Shown piece by piece: positions 51,289-59,462 of a stretch of DNA of 64,000 nt. Each line of letters starts with the position of its first letter. The first letter of the stretch is position 1. The notes below the pieces were generated by a model. It was not told the DNA's origin. It did no database searches and saw only the letters and a program-made list of their open reading frames with translations. Position numbers and translations under genes: made by a program. The stretch is taken from contig NZ_CP047027.1 of NCBI RefSeq assembly GCF_009797025.1, forward strand, positions 2,728,001-2,792,000, given 5' to 3'. The stretch is from Cellulophaga sp. L1A9. GTDB lineage: Bacteria; Bacteroidota; Bacteroidia; Flavobacteriales; Flavobacteriaceae.

Positions 51289-52389
51289 CTAATACTGTAT
51301 AGACGGCTTTTTGCCTAGTTCTTTTAAATGACTAAAGTGCGAAATTATAGCTTTTCTTGTTGTCTTGTATTCGTTGTAAGGCAAATTAAACTCTTTTGCT
51401 GTCTCTTTAACAATTTTAGCAATTTTTGTGTAATGTACGTGACTTATGTTAGGGAAAATGTGGTGTTCAACTTGATGATTTAATCCCCCAGTAAACCAGT
51501 TTACAATTTTGTTTTTGGTACCAAAATTAACGGTCGTGAACAATTGGTGTATGGCCCAAGTATTTTTCATATTACCATTTTCATCTGGTAAAGGAGTTTC
51601 TGCTTGATCTACCACGTGTGCTAATTGAAAAGTTACACTTAAAATAACTCCTGCTACATAATGCATCACAAAGAAGCCTATTAATATTTTCCACCAAGAG
51701 ATATCTAAAATGACCATCGGTAAAACGATCCAAATAGTTAGATAGATAATTTTTGTAATGACTAGTTTACTCCAGTTTACAAACGGATTTGGTAATTCGC
51801 CATACGATAATTTACGTTTTGTATAGCGATACATTTGCTGAAAATCTGTAGTAATTGCCCAGTTAAAGGTTAATAAGCCATATAAAAATACAGAATAAAA
51901 ATGCTGAAATTTATGATGTTTTCTCCATTCCGCATGTTTTGAAAATCTAAGAATCCTTCCAGCTTCTAAATCTTCATCATGTTCGTGAATGTTTGTATAG
52001 GTGTGGTGTAATACATTGTGTTGTACTTGCCAATTGAAAACATTTCCGGCAAGAATATAAATACTTCCTCCCATGATTTTGTTAACCCATTTTTTGTTTG
52101 AATAGGAACCATGATTTCCATCATGCATTACATTCATACCTACTCCAGCCATGCCAATTCCAATAAGGATGGTTAGTAATAAGTTAGCCCAATTAGGTAA
52201 GTTTAAAGTTAATATTAAAAAGTATGGTGCAAGAAATAAGGCGAACATTACAGCTGTCTTTAAGTGCAATCTCCAGTCCCCTGTTTTCTTTATCTTATTT
52301 TCTTTGAAGTAATCGTTTACCCTTTTGTTTAGTGTTTTGAAAAACTGGGTAGAATCCTTTCTAGAAAAACGAACGGTTTCTTTATTCAT
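51289..52389 (-). CDS. Membrane fatty acid desaturase
   Basis: Di-iron acyl-lipid or acyl-CoA desaturase of 366 residues, with four hydrophobic segments and three His boxes: H89-D-G-N-H93, H124-NVL-HH (128-129) and Q-V-E-H-H (H305, H309-H310). Inserts double bases into membrane fatty acids, a common adaptation to cold (inference for this organism). Promoter TTG-N22-TATCTTTG lies directly before the start. Confidence 0.93.
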   Translation of the reverse strand: MNKETVRFSRKDSTQFFKTLNKRVNDYFKENKIKKTGDWRLHLKTAVMFALFLAPYFLILTLNLPNWANLLLTILIGIGMAGVGMNVMHDGNHGSYSNKKWVNKIMGGSIYILAGNVFNWQVQHNVLHHTYTNIHEHDEDLEAGRILRFSKHAEWRKHHKFQHFYSVFLYGLLTFNWAITTDFQQMYRYTKRKLSYGELPNPFVNWSKLVITKIIYLTIWIVLPMVILDISWWKILIGFFVMHYVAGVILSVTFQLAHVVDQAETPLPDENGNMKNTWAIHQLFTTVNFGTKNKIVNWFTGGLNHQVEHHIFPNISHVHYTKIAKIVKETAKEFNLPYNEYKTTRKAIISHFSHLKELGKKPSIQY

Positions 52390-52403
52390 GATATTGTTTT
52401 TAA

Positions 52404-52436
52404 CAAAGATAAGTTAATTCGTTTTTAGTAATTCAA
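52404..52436 (-). promoter_or_regulatory. Promoter of the desaturase gene
   Basis: On the minus strand, TTG (52434-52436), 22-base spacer, TATCTTTG (52404-52411), 15 bases before the ATG at 52389. A clear Bacteroidota promoter. Confidence 0.65.
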
Positions 52437-52478
52437 AATACCTTCTTAAAAAGGAAATAATTATGATTTTTAAAGTGT

Positions 52479-52486
52479 TATTTTTG
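52479..52486 (+). promoter_or_regulatory. -7 element of rsmG
   Basis: TATTTTTG, 20 bases before the ATG at 52506. It places the TTG at 52500 within the very start of the transcript and favours the ATG. Confidence 0.5.
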
Positions 52487-52505
52487 CATAAAAATTACTT
52501 TGTTT

Positions 52506-53141
52506 ATGGATGTTACTATATTGTTTAATCACTTTCCTAATTTAACTGAAGCGCAAAAAAGACAATTTACACTTTTGGCCGACTTGTATAAGGATTGGAA
52601 TATGAAGATTAATGTGGTGTCTAGAAAAGATATTGATGAATTGTATATTAGACATGTATTACACTCCTTAGGTATTGCAAAATTACAAGAATTTTTACCG
52701 GGAACGACGGTGCTCGATGTGGGTACAGGAGGTGGGTTCCCAGGGGTTCCTTTGGCTATTTTATTTCCTGAAACACATTTTACCTTGGTGGATGCAATTG
52801 GAAAAAAAATAAAGGTTGTTGATGAGGTTGTCGCAGGCTTAGGAATTACCAATGTAACTACCATTAACGATCGGGTTGAAAATGTCAAAGGTAAGTTTGA
52901 TTTTATTGTGAGTAGAGCGGTTGCGGCTATGCCTACATTTGTCCATTGGACTAAAGGAAAAATAAAGAAAGATTCACTTCATGAACGTAAAAACGGAATC
53001 CTATACTTGAAGGGTGGTGACTTAGAAGAAGAGCTACAAGGGTATAAAACCGTAGAACTTTTTAACTTATCAGATTATTATGATTACGAGTTCTTTGAAA
53101 CTAAAAAGGTAGTGTATTTACCTTTAAAATATAGAGGATAA
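52506..53141 (+). CDS. rsmG: 16S rRNA (guanine-527-N7)-methyltransferase RsmG
   Basis: SAM-dependent N7 methylation of G527 in 16S rRNA; loss of the enzyme gives low-level streptomycin resistance in other bacteria (established for the family). 211 residues: N-terminal YKDWNMKINVVSRKD, HVLHSLGI, SAM motif VLDVGTGGGFPGVPLAI (about residues 66-82) and VSRAVAAMP. Start at the ATG two codons after the frame's TTG. Followed by a very strong terminator. Confidence 0.95.
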   Translation: MDVTILFNHFPNLTEAQKRQFTLLADLYKDWNMKINVVSRKDIDELYIRHVLHSLGIAKLQEFLPGTTVLDVGTGGGFPGVPLAILFPETHFTLVDAIGKKIKVVDEVVAGLGITNVTTINDRVENVKGKFDFIVSRAVAAMPTFVHWTKGKIKKDSLHERKNGILYLKGGDLEEELQGYKTVELFNLSDYYDYEFFETKKVVYLPLKYRG

Positions 53142-53180
53142 AAAAAGGCTCGATTTATGGATAAATCGAGCCTTTTTTTC
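53140..53180 (+). terminator. Terminator after rsmG
   Basis: Near-perfect stem AAAAAAGGCTCGATTTAT (53141-53158) with ATAAATCGAGCCTTTTTTT (53161-53179), followed by C. Confidence 0.9.
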
Positions 53181-53200
53181 TAAAATGGAGTGTGTCAATT

Positions 53201-53326
53201 TTAGATACTTAATAAACTTAAGTAAGATTGTCTGCATGTTTTTGCATATCTTTTAACATATGATGTTACGCTTTGAATGCTAAAAGTTTGTGTTTTTTCC
53301 TGTGTTTCCGAAGTTCTTTCTTTCAT
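53201..53326 (-). CDS. Possible 41-residue small protein
   Basis: In a 408-base gap between rsmG and the DinB gene, the minus strand has an ATG at 53326 followed by 41 codons (start MKERTSETQEKTQTFSIQS, end SYLSLLSI) and a stop at 53201-53203. It is preceded by a good promoter (TTG-N20-TAACTTTG), which gives a 15-base leader. Basic C-terminal part (YVKRYAKTCRQS). No known family; it could also be a small RNA. Too short to find by length criteria. Confidence 0.4.
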   Translation of the reverse strand: MKERTSETQEKTQTFSIQSVTSYVKRYAKTCRQSYLSLLSI

Positions 53327-53347
53327 AATCCGCCGTTTTAATAAAGG

Positions 53348-53378
53348 CAAAGTTACTTCATATGCCTTTTGTTTACAA
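53348..53378 (-). promoter_or_regulatory. Promoter of the possible 41-residue gene
   Basis: On the minus strand, TTG (53376-53378), 20-base spacer, TAACTTTG (53348-53355), an exact TAnnTTTG -7 element. Confidence 0.6.
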
Positions 53379-53493
53379 TTAATTAACGTTAAATTTACAT
53401 TAATAGTATATTTGAAAGTAACTTTTTTTCTATTTTTTTAATTTTCAGGAATATTTTAGCTCCTTTACAAAGGCAAGTAATGTGTTTTAAGTT

Positions 53494-53530
53494 AAAAAAA
53501 GCCGCTAACGAAATCTGTTAGCGACTGCTT
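53494..53530 (-). terminator. Terminator after the DinB-like gene
   Basis: On the minus strand a CGCTAAC/GTTAGCG hairpin (arms 53517-53523 and 53503-53509) is followed by GCTTTTTTT. Confidence 0.8.
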
Positions 53531-53548
53531 ATTCATAAAGATGTTTTC

Positions 53549-54106
53549 TTAATTTAAACTCCAAGGTGGTGTTACATTGTTAGATCGTGCGTACGCAATT
53601 AACTGGCCTTTGTGTTCTCCATTGTGTTCCATGATAGCTAGTAGTCCTGCTAGGGTGCTCATTTTGGCGAATCCGAAATCTACTTCTTCTGTCAGCTTCT
53701 CATTTCTTACCATTAAAATTGCTGAAAGGACAAAGGCGTTAGATGCTTTTAATGCAGCAATAATAGCGTCTTTTCCTTTAATTTTAGCTAATCCCATGAC
53801 ATCTACATTCTCAGGGGGTGCAAATCCCATTTTTGAGGCTAGAAAGTAATTTCCACTAGCGACATGCAAAAGGGCTTCGCTAACAGAATTTACGCCGTCC
53901 ATAGGTCTCCAGTCATACTGTTCTTCGGAGAAAGCTTCTGCTAATTGAATGACTTGTTGTTGATTGCCGATTAGCACATCGTGAATGGTAGTTTGTGCTA
54001 AGTTCTCTTGTGGCTTTTCTATTTTTTGCATTTTGGGTGCTTTTTGGGCATAAGAAAATGTCGCTAAAAGGAAAATTCCGATAAGTGATGCTAGTTTTAG
54101 TTTCAT
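53549..54106 (-). CDS. Exported DinB-like protein
   Basis: 185 residues with a signal peptide (ASLIGIFLLATFSYAQ) and a DinB/YfiT-like four-helix domain. The metal triad appears in EALLHVASGNYF and MEHNGEHKGQLIAYAR (His residues). DinB-fold proteins are metal-dependent thiol-transferase- or hydrolase-like enzymes; the activity here is unknown. Monocistronic with its own terminator; export of a DinB protein is a feature of Bacteroidota members. Confidence 0.85.
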   Translation of the reverse strand: MKLKLASLIGIFLLATFSYAQKAPKMQKIEKPQENLAQTTIHDVLIGNQQQVIQLAEAFSEEQYDWRPMDGVNSVSEALLHVASGNYFLASKMGFAPPENVDVMGLAKIKGKDAIIAALKASNAFVLSAILMVRNEKLTEEVDFGFAKMSTLAGLLAIMEHNGEHKGQLIAYARSNNVTPPWSLN

Positions 54107-54296
54107 GTATTTTTATTTAAAGTGTTGGTGTTTAGATTGTTGTTTGTAAAAATAATCTTTTTTTATTCAAATTTCTTTACGGGTTTCAGTCGTCTGCTTT
54201 ACTGAATGTAAGGGTTTATGTGATTTTCGCTTTAAACGATAGTTAGTGGTATCATGCTTGTGACCTATCTTTATCTTTTTTTAATGCTTTTTAAGC

Positions 54297-54334
54297 AAAA
54301 AAAGATCCCGAAAATTAATTAATCTTCGGGATCT
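54297..54334 (-). terminator. Terminator after pruA
   Basis: On the minus strand AGATCCCGAA (54325-54334) pairs with TTCGGGATCT (54303-54312), AT-rich loop, followed by TTTTTTTGC. Confidence 0.8.
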
Positions 54335-54356
54335 AATTGTATTTATAATAAAGTTA

Positions 54357-55985
54357 CTATCCTAAAAATGGATATCTGTAATCTACAGGAGTTACAAATG
54401 TTTCCTTAATTAATCTTGGAGAAACCCATCGCAATAAATTTTGTGCTGATCCTGCTTTATCGTTAGTACCAGAGGCTCTTGCACCACCAAAAGGTTGCTG
54501 TCCTACCACGGCACCAGTTGGCTTGTCGTTTATGTAGAAGTTACCTGCACAATTTTGCAATGCTTTAGTGGCTTCTTCAATAACATAACGATCTCTAGCT
54601 AAAACAGCTCCTGTTAATGCATATTCAGATGTACTGTCTACTAGTTTTAAAGTTTCAGCCCAATCTTCATCTTCGTATACATAAATTGTTACAACAGGTC
54701 CGAATAATTCAGTTTCCATGGTGGTATATTTTGGATCTGTAGTTAAGATAACTGTAGGTTCTATAAAGTACCCTTTAGATTTGTCGTAATTACCACCTGC
54801 AATGACCTCCGCGTTCTTATCTGCTTTGGCTTGGTCAATATATTTTGCTAATTTATCAAAAGAACCTTCATGAATAACAGCAGTTACGTAGTTAGACATG
54901 TCTTCAGGAGAACCTGGTTTGTTGATCGTTTTTAAATCTGCTTTTACGTTTTCTAAAACTTCTGTAGCAATTGATTTTGGCAAATATACTCTAGATGCAG
55001 CACTACATTTTTGTCCTTGAAACTCAAAAGATCCTCGTACTATTGCCGTAGAAACTTGACTTGGGTTAGCCGTTTTATGCGCTACGATAAAATCTTTACC
55101 TCCAGTTTCACCTACAATTTTTGGATATGTTTTGTACGTGTGAATATTAGTTCCAATTTGCTTCCATAGTTCTTTAAATACATGAGTAGAACCTGTAAAG
55201 TGAATACCTGCAAAATCAGGGCTATCTAGAACGGTTTCGGTAATCATAACAGGATCGCCGTAAACAACGTTTATTACGCCATCAGGTAAACCTGCTTCTT
55301 TGAAAACATCTACAATAACTTTAGCAGAGAATATTTGGCTGTCACTTGGTTTCCAAACCACAACATTACCCATCATGGCTGCACTTGCAGGTAAATTTCC
55401 AGCAATGGCAGTAAAGTTAAACGGTGTAATGGCATAAATAAAACCTTCCAAAGGTCTAAATTCAACACGGTTCCAAATACCTGGGGCAGATGCTGGTTGC
55501 TCTTGATATATTTCGGTCATGTACTGTACGTTGAAACGTAGGAAGTCAATAAATTCACAAGCAGCATCAATTTCAGCTTGGTGTATTGTCTTAGATTGTG
55601 CTATCATTGTGGCAGCATTAATCTTAGCTCTATAAGGTCCTGCAAGTAACTCAGCGGCTTTTAAAAATATAGCAGCTCTTTGTTCCCAAGGAAGAGTAGC
55701 CCAAGCAGTTCTAGACGCTAAAGCATTATCTATCGCTTGTGTTACGTGTTTTTTTTCTGCCAAATGGTAAGTTCCCACAACATGTTTGTGATCATGAGGA
55801 GGAGACATTGGTTTCGTATTTCCTGTTTTTATTTCTTCGTTACCAATATATAAGGGTACATCAACAGTGCCATTGAAGTAAGCTTTGTATTGTTTTAATA
55901 CCTCTTCACGTTCGGGAGATCCTGGCGCGTATCCTTTTATAGGTTCGTTAATAGCTGTCGGAACTTTAAAAAATCCTTTACCCAT
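54357..55985 (-). CDS. pruA: L-glutamate gamma-semialdehyde dehydrogenase (PruA type)
   Basis: NAD+-dependent oxidation of glutamate semialdehyde to glutamate in proline breakdown. 542 residues, a one-domain aldehyde dehydrogenase: catalytic Glu in VGETGGKDF and Cys in FEFQGQKCSAASR, NAD-binding GSTHVFKEL region, and the C-terminal VGQQPFGGARASGTNDKAGS typical of pyrroline-5-carboxylate dehydrogenase. There is no proline dehydrogenase domain fused. Possible -7 element TACCTTTA upstream of the start. Confidence 0.94.
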   Translation of the reverse strand: MGKGFFKVPTAINEPIKGYAPGSPEREEVLKQYKAYFNGTVDVPLYIGNEEIKTGNTKPMSPPHDHKHVVGTYHLAEKKHVTQAIDNALASRTAWATLPWEQRAAIFLKAAELLAGPYRAKINAATMIAQSKTIHQAEIDAACEFIDFLRFNVQYMTEIYQEQPASAPGIWNRVEFRPLEGFIYAITPFNFTAIAGNLPASAAMMGNVVVWKPSDSQIFSAKVIVDVFKEAGLPDGVINVVYGDPVMITETVLDSPDFAGIHFTGSTHVFKELWKQIGTNIHTYKTYPKIVGETGGKDFIVAHKTANPSQVSTAIVRGSFEFQGQKCSAASRVYLPKSIATEVLENVKADLKTINKPGSPEDMSNYVTAVIHEGSFDKLAKYIDQAKADKNAEVIAGGNYDKSKGYFIEPTVILTTDPKYTTMETELFGPVVTIYVYEDEDWAETLKLVDSTSEYALTGAVLARDRYVIEEATKALQNCAGNFYINDKPTGAVVGQQPFGGARASGTNDKAGSAQNLLRWVSPRLIKETFVTPVDYRYPFLG

Positions 55986-56057
55986 TTTATTTTGTTTTAA
56001 ATTTAAAAATCGAGGTAAAGGTACTAAAAGTTAATAGCTATAAAAAGTATAAAAGTA

Positions 56058-56444
56058 TTAGTTCAAGGTAAACGGAGTGCTAAATTTAAAAGTAGGAATG
56101 TATACTCTAAATTTTTCATTTGTAGTGAAATTCACCATGTTGTAGTGACCTTTCATAGCACCTATGGTAGAAGTTAATAGACATCCAGAGCTGTAGGTGT
56201 GTGATTCTCCAGGAAGTATAACGGGTTTTTTGCCTATAACGCCTTCGCCATCTAACACCTCTAATTCATTTAAAGAGTCGTATATTTTCCAATGACGAGA
56301 AGTGAGCTGCACAGAATCTTTGCTTTGGTTTTCAATAGTAATGGTATAGCCAAAAGCATAGTGCGTTTTGTAATTTTTAAAAAACGTACCTTCAAAACTT
56401 GTGCTTACAGAAATCTTTATCCCTTTTGTTATCTGAGTTGTCAT
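56058..56444 (-). CDS. apaG: ApaG-domain protein
   Basis: 128 residues, a small immunoglobulin-like domain of the ApaG family (IKISVSTSFEGTF, FGYTITIENQSKDSVQLTSRHW, GEGVIGKKPVILPGESHTYSSGC, GAMKGHYNMV). ApaG has been linked to Co2+/Mg2+ resistance in Salmonella; the molecular role is not established. Start set at the ATG (56444) instead of the TTG three codons upstream. 72 bases from pruA on the same strand. Confidence 0.9.
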   Translation of the reverse strand: MTTQITKGIKISVSTSFEGTFFKNYKTHYAFGYTITIENQSKDSVQLTSRHWKIYDSLNELEVLDGEGVIGKKPVILPGESHTYSSGCLLTSTIGAMKGHYNMVNFTTNEKFRVYIPTFKFSTPFTLN

Positions 56445-56688
56445 TGTTTTCAAATGCTAATTTTTTACGACGAATAATGTTCGGTATTTTAGTCTTAAAA
56501 CTAAGAAATAACTAACAGCTTTACTTAAATTTTTATAAATTTTTATCATTTATAAAACGCTAAAATTTTATAAAAATTTCATAGCAAGCTTATAATTTTA
56601 AGCAATATATAAAAGTTTTTGCTTTTTTAGTTGAGATAATTTAGAACTTCGATGTAATAAGCTTTTTAAAGGGTATAATAGGAGAATT

Positions 56689-57930
56689 TTAGTTGCTAAT
56701 GTTTATAGAGTTTGCAGATCCGATACCGATAATGCTGTCATATAAATCTCCAAAATTTCGGTAGTAGACCAAAACTAGATAATGATTTTCGGTGTTGTGA
56801 AAATTTCCTGAAATTTTGTTTAGATCTATTGTTTCTCCTTGTTTGGTAACATACTTATAATTGTAAAAACCTTGCTTCATTAGAAGCGTTGCTTCTAGAA
56901 GTCCGTTTTCAGAATTATAAGTCATTTTATTTTCTTCAGTGATCGCATAATTATTAAACTTTCCAAAAACATAAACGTCATCTAGACCGAGTTCTTCTTT
57001 ATAAGGTAGGCTAAAATGGAGTTTAGTGTACTCTGCTTCTCTAGAAGAATCATCTCCTTGTAATGTGCGAACTACAAAATCGCCATCAATGTCTGGGAAA
57101 TAAGTGTAAGGGGTGTTGTTGCGGTATCGATTTGTGAATAAATAGTGGTTGTATATATCTGTCAATTCTATAGAAGAAATTGCTGCAGTTGCAGATCTTA
57201 AATCTTTAGTGTCAAAGTTTAGAAATTCATTTCCAGCATAAAAGCTTGTTTCGTTGTCATATTTATAAATCAACTCATTGCCTAGTGTAAATTGTGGCTT
57301 AATATTGTGGATAGCGGTAGGCCAATAATAGTTTTGAATAATGGCTAGTTTTACTTCTTTTTTTGGATTTACCACCGAAAAGTTACTGTAGTTTATATTG
57401 ATTTGAATTATTTGTTTCTCATTAATGAATTCGAAATCACGGGTTCTTTTTGGAGTAACCCCAACTGTGACTAGGTCTTGGTAGACTACAAACCTTCTTG
57501 AAAAAACAATCTCGTAATTACTGTCATAAACTTCTAACATATAATTACCGCTAATCTTTAACCTTACATTGTCATTAGGTATGGTGAGTTTATAATTAGA
57601 GTAGGGTTGTAATGTGTTGTAACTATTATCATAGTCTGTAATTCTTTGATCGTCAATTCCGTTTAAGTATTGCGATTTTAGCAAATCGGAAGGTGTCCAG
57701 TCATAATTATAGTGTGTAATTTTGTAATAATAATCATATTCACCTGCGGTGATGTCATCAAATTCTAAATAGATGGGGTCTCCAAGTAGAATAATTGGAA
57801 ATTGATCTTCGGTTTCGCCTTTAAAAACAATAGTTTTAATGTTTTCAGGAGGGTTTATTTCTTCTTGAACTTGAGCGGTAGTGTTTAAATAACTAACTAG
57901 TAATAAGAATAATAAAAAATATTTTTTCAT
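56689..57930 (-). CDS. Type IX secretion Plug-like protein (DUF5103)
   Basis: 413 residues, exported (signal KKYFLLFLLLVSYLNTTAQ), with DUF5103-type beta domains: FPIILLGDPIYLEFDDIT, YYYKITHYNYDWTPSDLL, RRFVVYQDLVTVGVTPKR and, near the end, LLEATLLMKQGFYNYKYVT. DUF5103 proteins were found as the Plug that closes the SprA translocon in flavobacteria (established for the family). The upstream frame opens at 57960, but an exact TATCTTTG -7 element (57948-57955) lies in that extra stretch, so the ATG at 57930 is the real start. Confidence 0.88.
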   Translation of the reverse strand: MKKYFLLFLLLVSYLNTTAQVQEEINPPENIKTIVFKGETEDQFPIILLGDPIYLEFDDITAGEYDYYYKITHYNYDWTPSDLLKSQYLNGIDDQRITDYDNSYNTLQPYSNYKLTIPNDNVRLKISGNYMLEVYDSNYEIVFSRRFVVYQDLVTVGVTPKRTRDFEFINEKQIIQININYSNFSVVNPKKEVKLAIIQNYYWPTAIHNIKPQFTLGNELIYKYDNETSFYAGNEFLNFDTKDLRSATAAISSIELTDIYNHYLFTNRYRNNTPYTYFPDIDGDFVVRTLQGDDSSREAEYTKLHFSLPYKEELGLDDVYVFGKFNNYAITEENKMTYNSENGLLEATLLMKQGFYNYKYVTKQGETIDLNKISGNFHNTENHYLVLVYYRNFGDLYDSIIGIGSANSINISN

Positions 57931-57947
57931 TGTAAGCGGTTGTTTGG

Positions 57948-57955
57948 CAAAGATA
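57948..57955 (-). promoter_or_regulatory. -7 element of the Plug gene
   Basis: TATCTTTG on the minus strand, 17 bases upstream of the ATG at 57930. Confidence 0.6.
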
Positions 57956-58069
57956 AGCAAAAGTTATGCCTAAAAAACTTGTGGTCGTTTTATCTCTGCT
58001 ATTATTTAGAATAAATATAAATAGTATATTCTTGCTTATTTTAGTAGCGAAATGTACTCTTAAAATTTT

Positions 58070-58077
58070 AAATTTGC
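58070..58077 (+). promoter_or_regulatory. -7 element of the nqr operon
   Basis: TAAATTTG, 33 bases before the nqrA ATG; the -33 element is not clear. Confidence 0.55.
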
Positions 58078-58110
58078 ATCAAATTTTGTTAACCTAAGGT
58101 CTACATTAAT

Positions 58111-59460
58111 ATGTCTAAAGACATCAGAATTAAAAAAGGCTTAAACATTAATTTGGTGGGTAAGGCTGATACAAGTACAGTTAAGGCTCCAAATAGTAAT
58201 GTTTATGTTATAAATTTACAAGACTTTCATGGGGTTGCCCCTAAAATGCTTGTAAAAGAAGGCGCGGAAGTAAAAGCAGGTGAGGCGCTCTTCTACAACA
58301 AAAATCATGAATCAATGCTTTTTGTTTCTCCTGTGAGTGGTGAATTAGTTGAAATTAAAAGAGGGGATCGAAGAAAAATCCTTTCACTTAAGATTTTGGC
58401 TGGTAAAACTCAAGAATCAATAGAACTTCAAGTTCCAAATCTAGGTAGTGCATCAGCTGCAGATATTAAAGCATTATTGCTTAAGTCTGGTAGCTGGCCG
58501 TTTATCAAACAACGACCTTATGATGTGATTGCAAATCCTGAAACGACGCCAAAAGCAATTTTTGTGTCAGGATATGTAACCGCTCCCTTGGCAGCAGAAC
58601 TGAACTATACTTTAAAAGGTAGAGAAAAAGAATTACAAGCAGCTATTTCTGCGGTTTCTAAACTTACGCCAGGTAAAGTACATGTTTCTTATGGTGATTC
58701 TAGTTCTCCATTAGCGGGGTTAAAAGATGCTGAAATGCATCAGGTTTCTGGTCCGCATCCTGCTGGTCTTGTAGGTACACAAATTAATAAACTTGATCCT
58801 GTTAATAAAGGAGAAGTAGTTTGGGTAATTACACCTCAAGATTTAGTAATTATTGGAGAATTATTACTTACGGGTAAATTTAACGCAGAGCGTATTGTTG
58901 CTTTAGCGGGTTCTTCGGTAAAAAAACCTCAATATTATATCACTAAAATTGGATCTGAAATTGCAACATTCCTTTATGCGAGTGGAGTAAATGGAGAGAA
59001 TTTTAGAGTTATAAATGGTGATGTTTTAACAGGATCTATAGCTAGTCAAGATGGTTATTTAGGCTTTTATAACAATACTGTAACGGCGATTCCTGAAGGA
59101 AATGATTATGAATTTTTTGGTTGGAATAAGCCAGTTTTTAATAAAATCTCGACTACTAGAGCGTTAACCTTTTCTTGGTTAAGTCCTAAGAAGAAATATG
59201 ATCTTACCACCAATACGAATGGCGAACATAGAGCATTTGTGGTTACAGGTCAATATGAAGAGGTGTTTCCATTAGATATTTTTCCAATGCAATTGTTAAA
59301 AGCGTGTATGGTTAAAGATTTAGATGAAATGGAACAATTAGGATTGTATGAAGTTGCTCCGGAAGATTTTTCATTGACAGAATTTATCTGTATTTCTAAG
59401 CAACCTCATCAGCAAATTATTCGTGAAGGATTAGATTTATTACAAAAAGAAATAGGATAA
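58111..59460 (+). CDS. nqrA: NqrA, Na+-translocating NADH:quinone reductase subunit A
   Basis: Peripheral, cofactor-free subunit of the Na+-pumping NADH:quinone oxidoreductase. 449 residues, N-terminal biotinyl-like fold (KKGLNINLVGKA and FVSPVSGELVEIKRG), a central segment GPHPAGLVGTQINKLDPVNKGEVVW typical of NqrA (about residues 210-235), and C-terminal KACMVKDLDEMEQLGLYEVAPED. First gene of nqrABCDEF; two bases before nqrB. The complex exports Na+ coupled to NADH oxidation. Confidence 0.95.
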   Translation: MSKDIRIKKGLNINLVGKADTSTVKAPNSNVYVINLQDFHGVAPKMLVKEGAEVKAGEALFYNKNHESMLFVSPVSGELVEIKRGDRRKILSLKILAGKTQESIELQVPNLGSASAADIKALLLKSGSWPFIKQRPYDVIANPETTPKAIFVSGYVTAPLAAELNYTLKGREKELQAAISAVSKLTPGKVHVSYGDSSSPLAGLKDAEMHQVSGPHPAGLVGTQINKLDPVNKGEVVWVITPQDLVIIGELLLTGKFNAERIVALAGSSVKKPQYYITKIGSEIATFLYASGVNGENFRVINGDVLTGSIASQDGYLGFYNNTVTAIPEGNDYEFFGWNKPVFNKISTTRALTFSWLSPKKKYDLTTNTNGEHRAFVVTGQYEEVFPLDIFPMQLLKACMVKDLDEMEQLGLYEVAPEDFSLTEFICISKQPHQQIIREGLDLLQKEIG

Positions 59461-59462
59461 CT

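Noticed and set aside
56454..56688. AT-rich stretch with short TTTTATAAAAATTT repeats after the Plug gene
   Set aside because: Only low-complexity AT sequence is visible; no gene, origin or hairpin with a T-run I can support.
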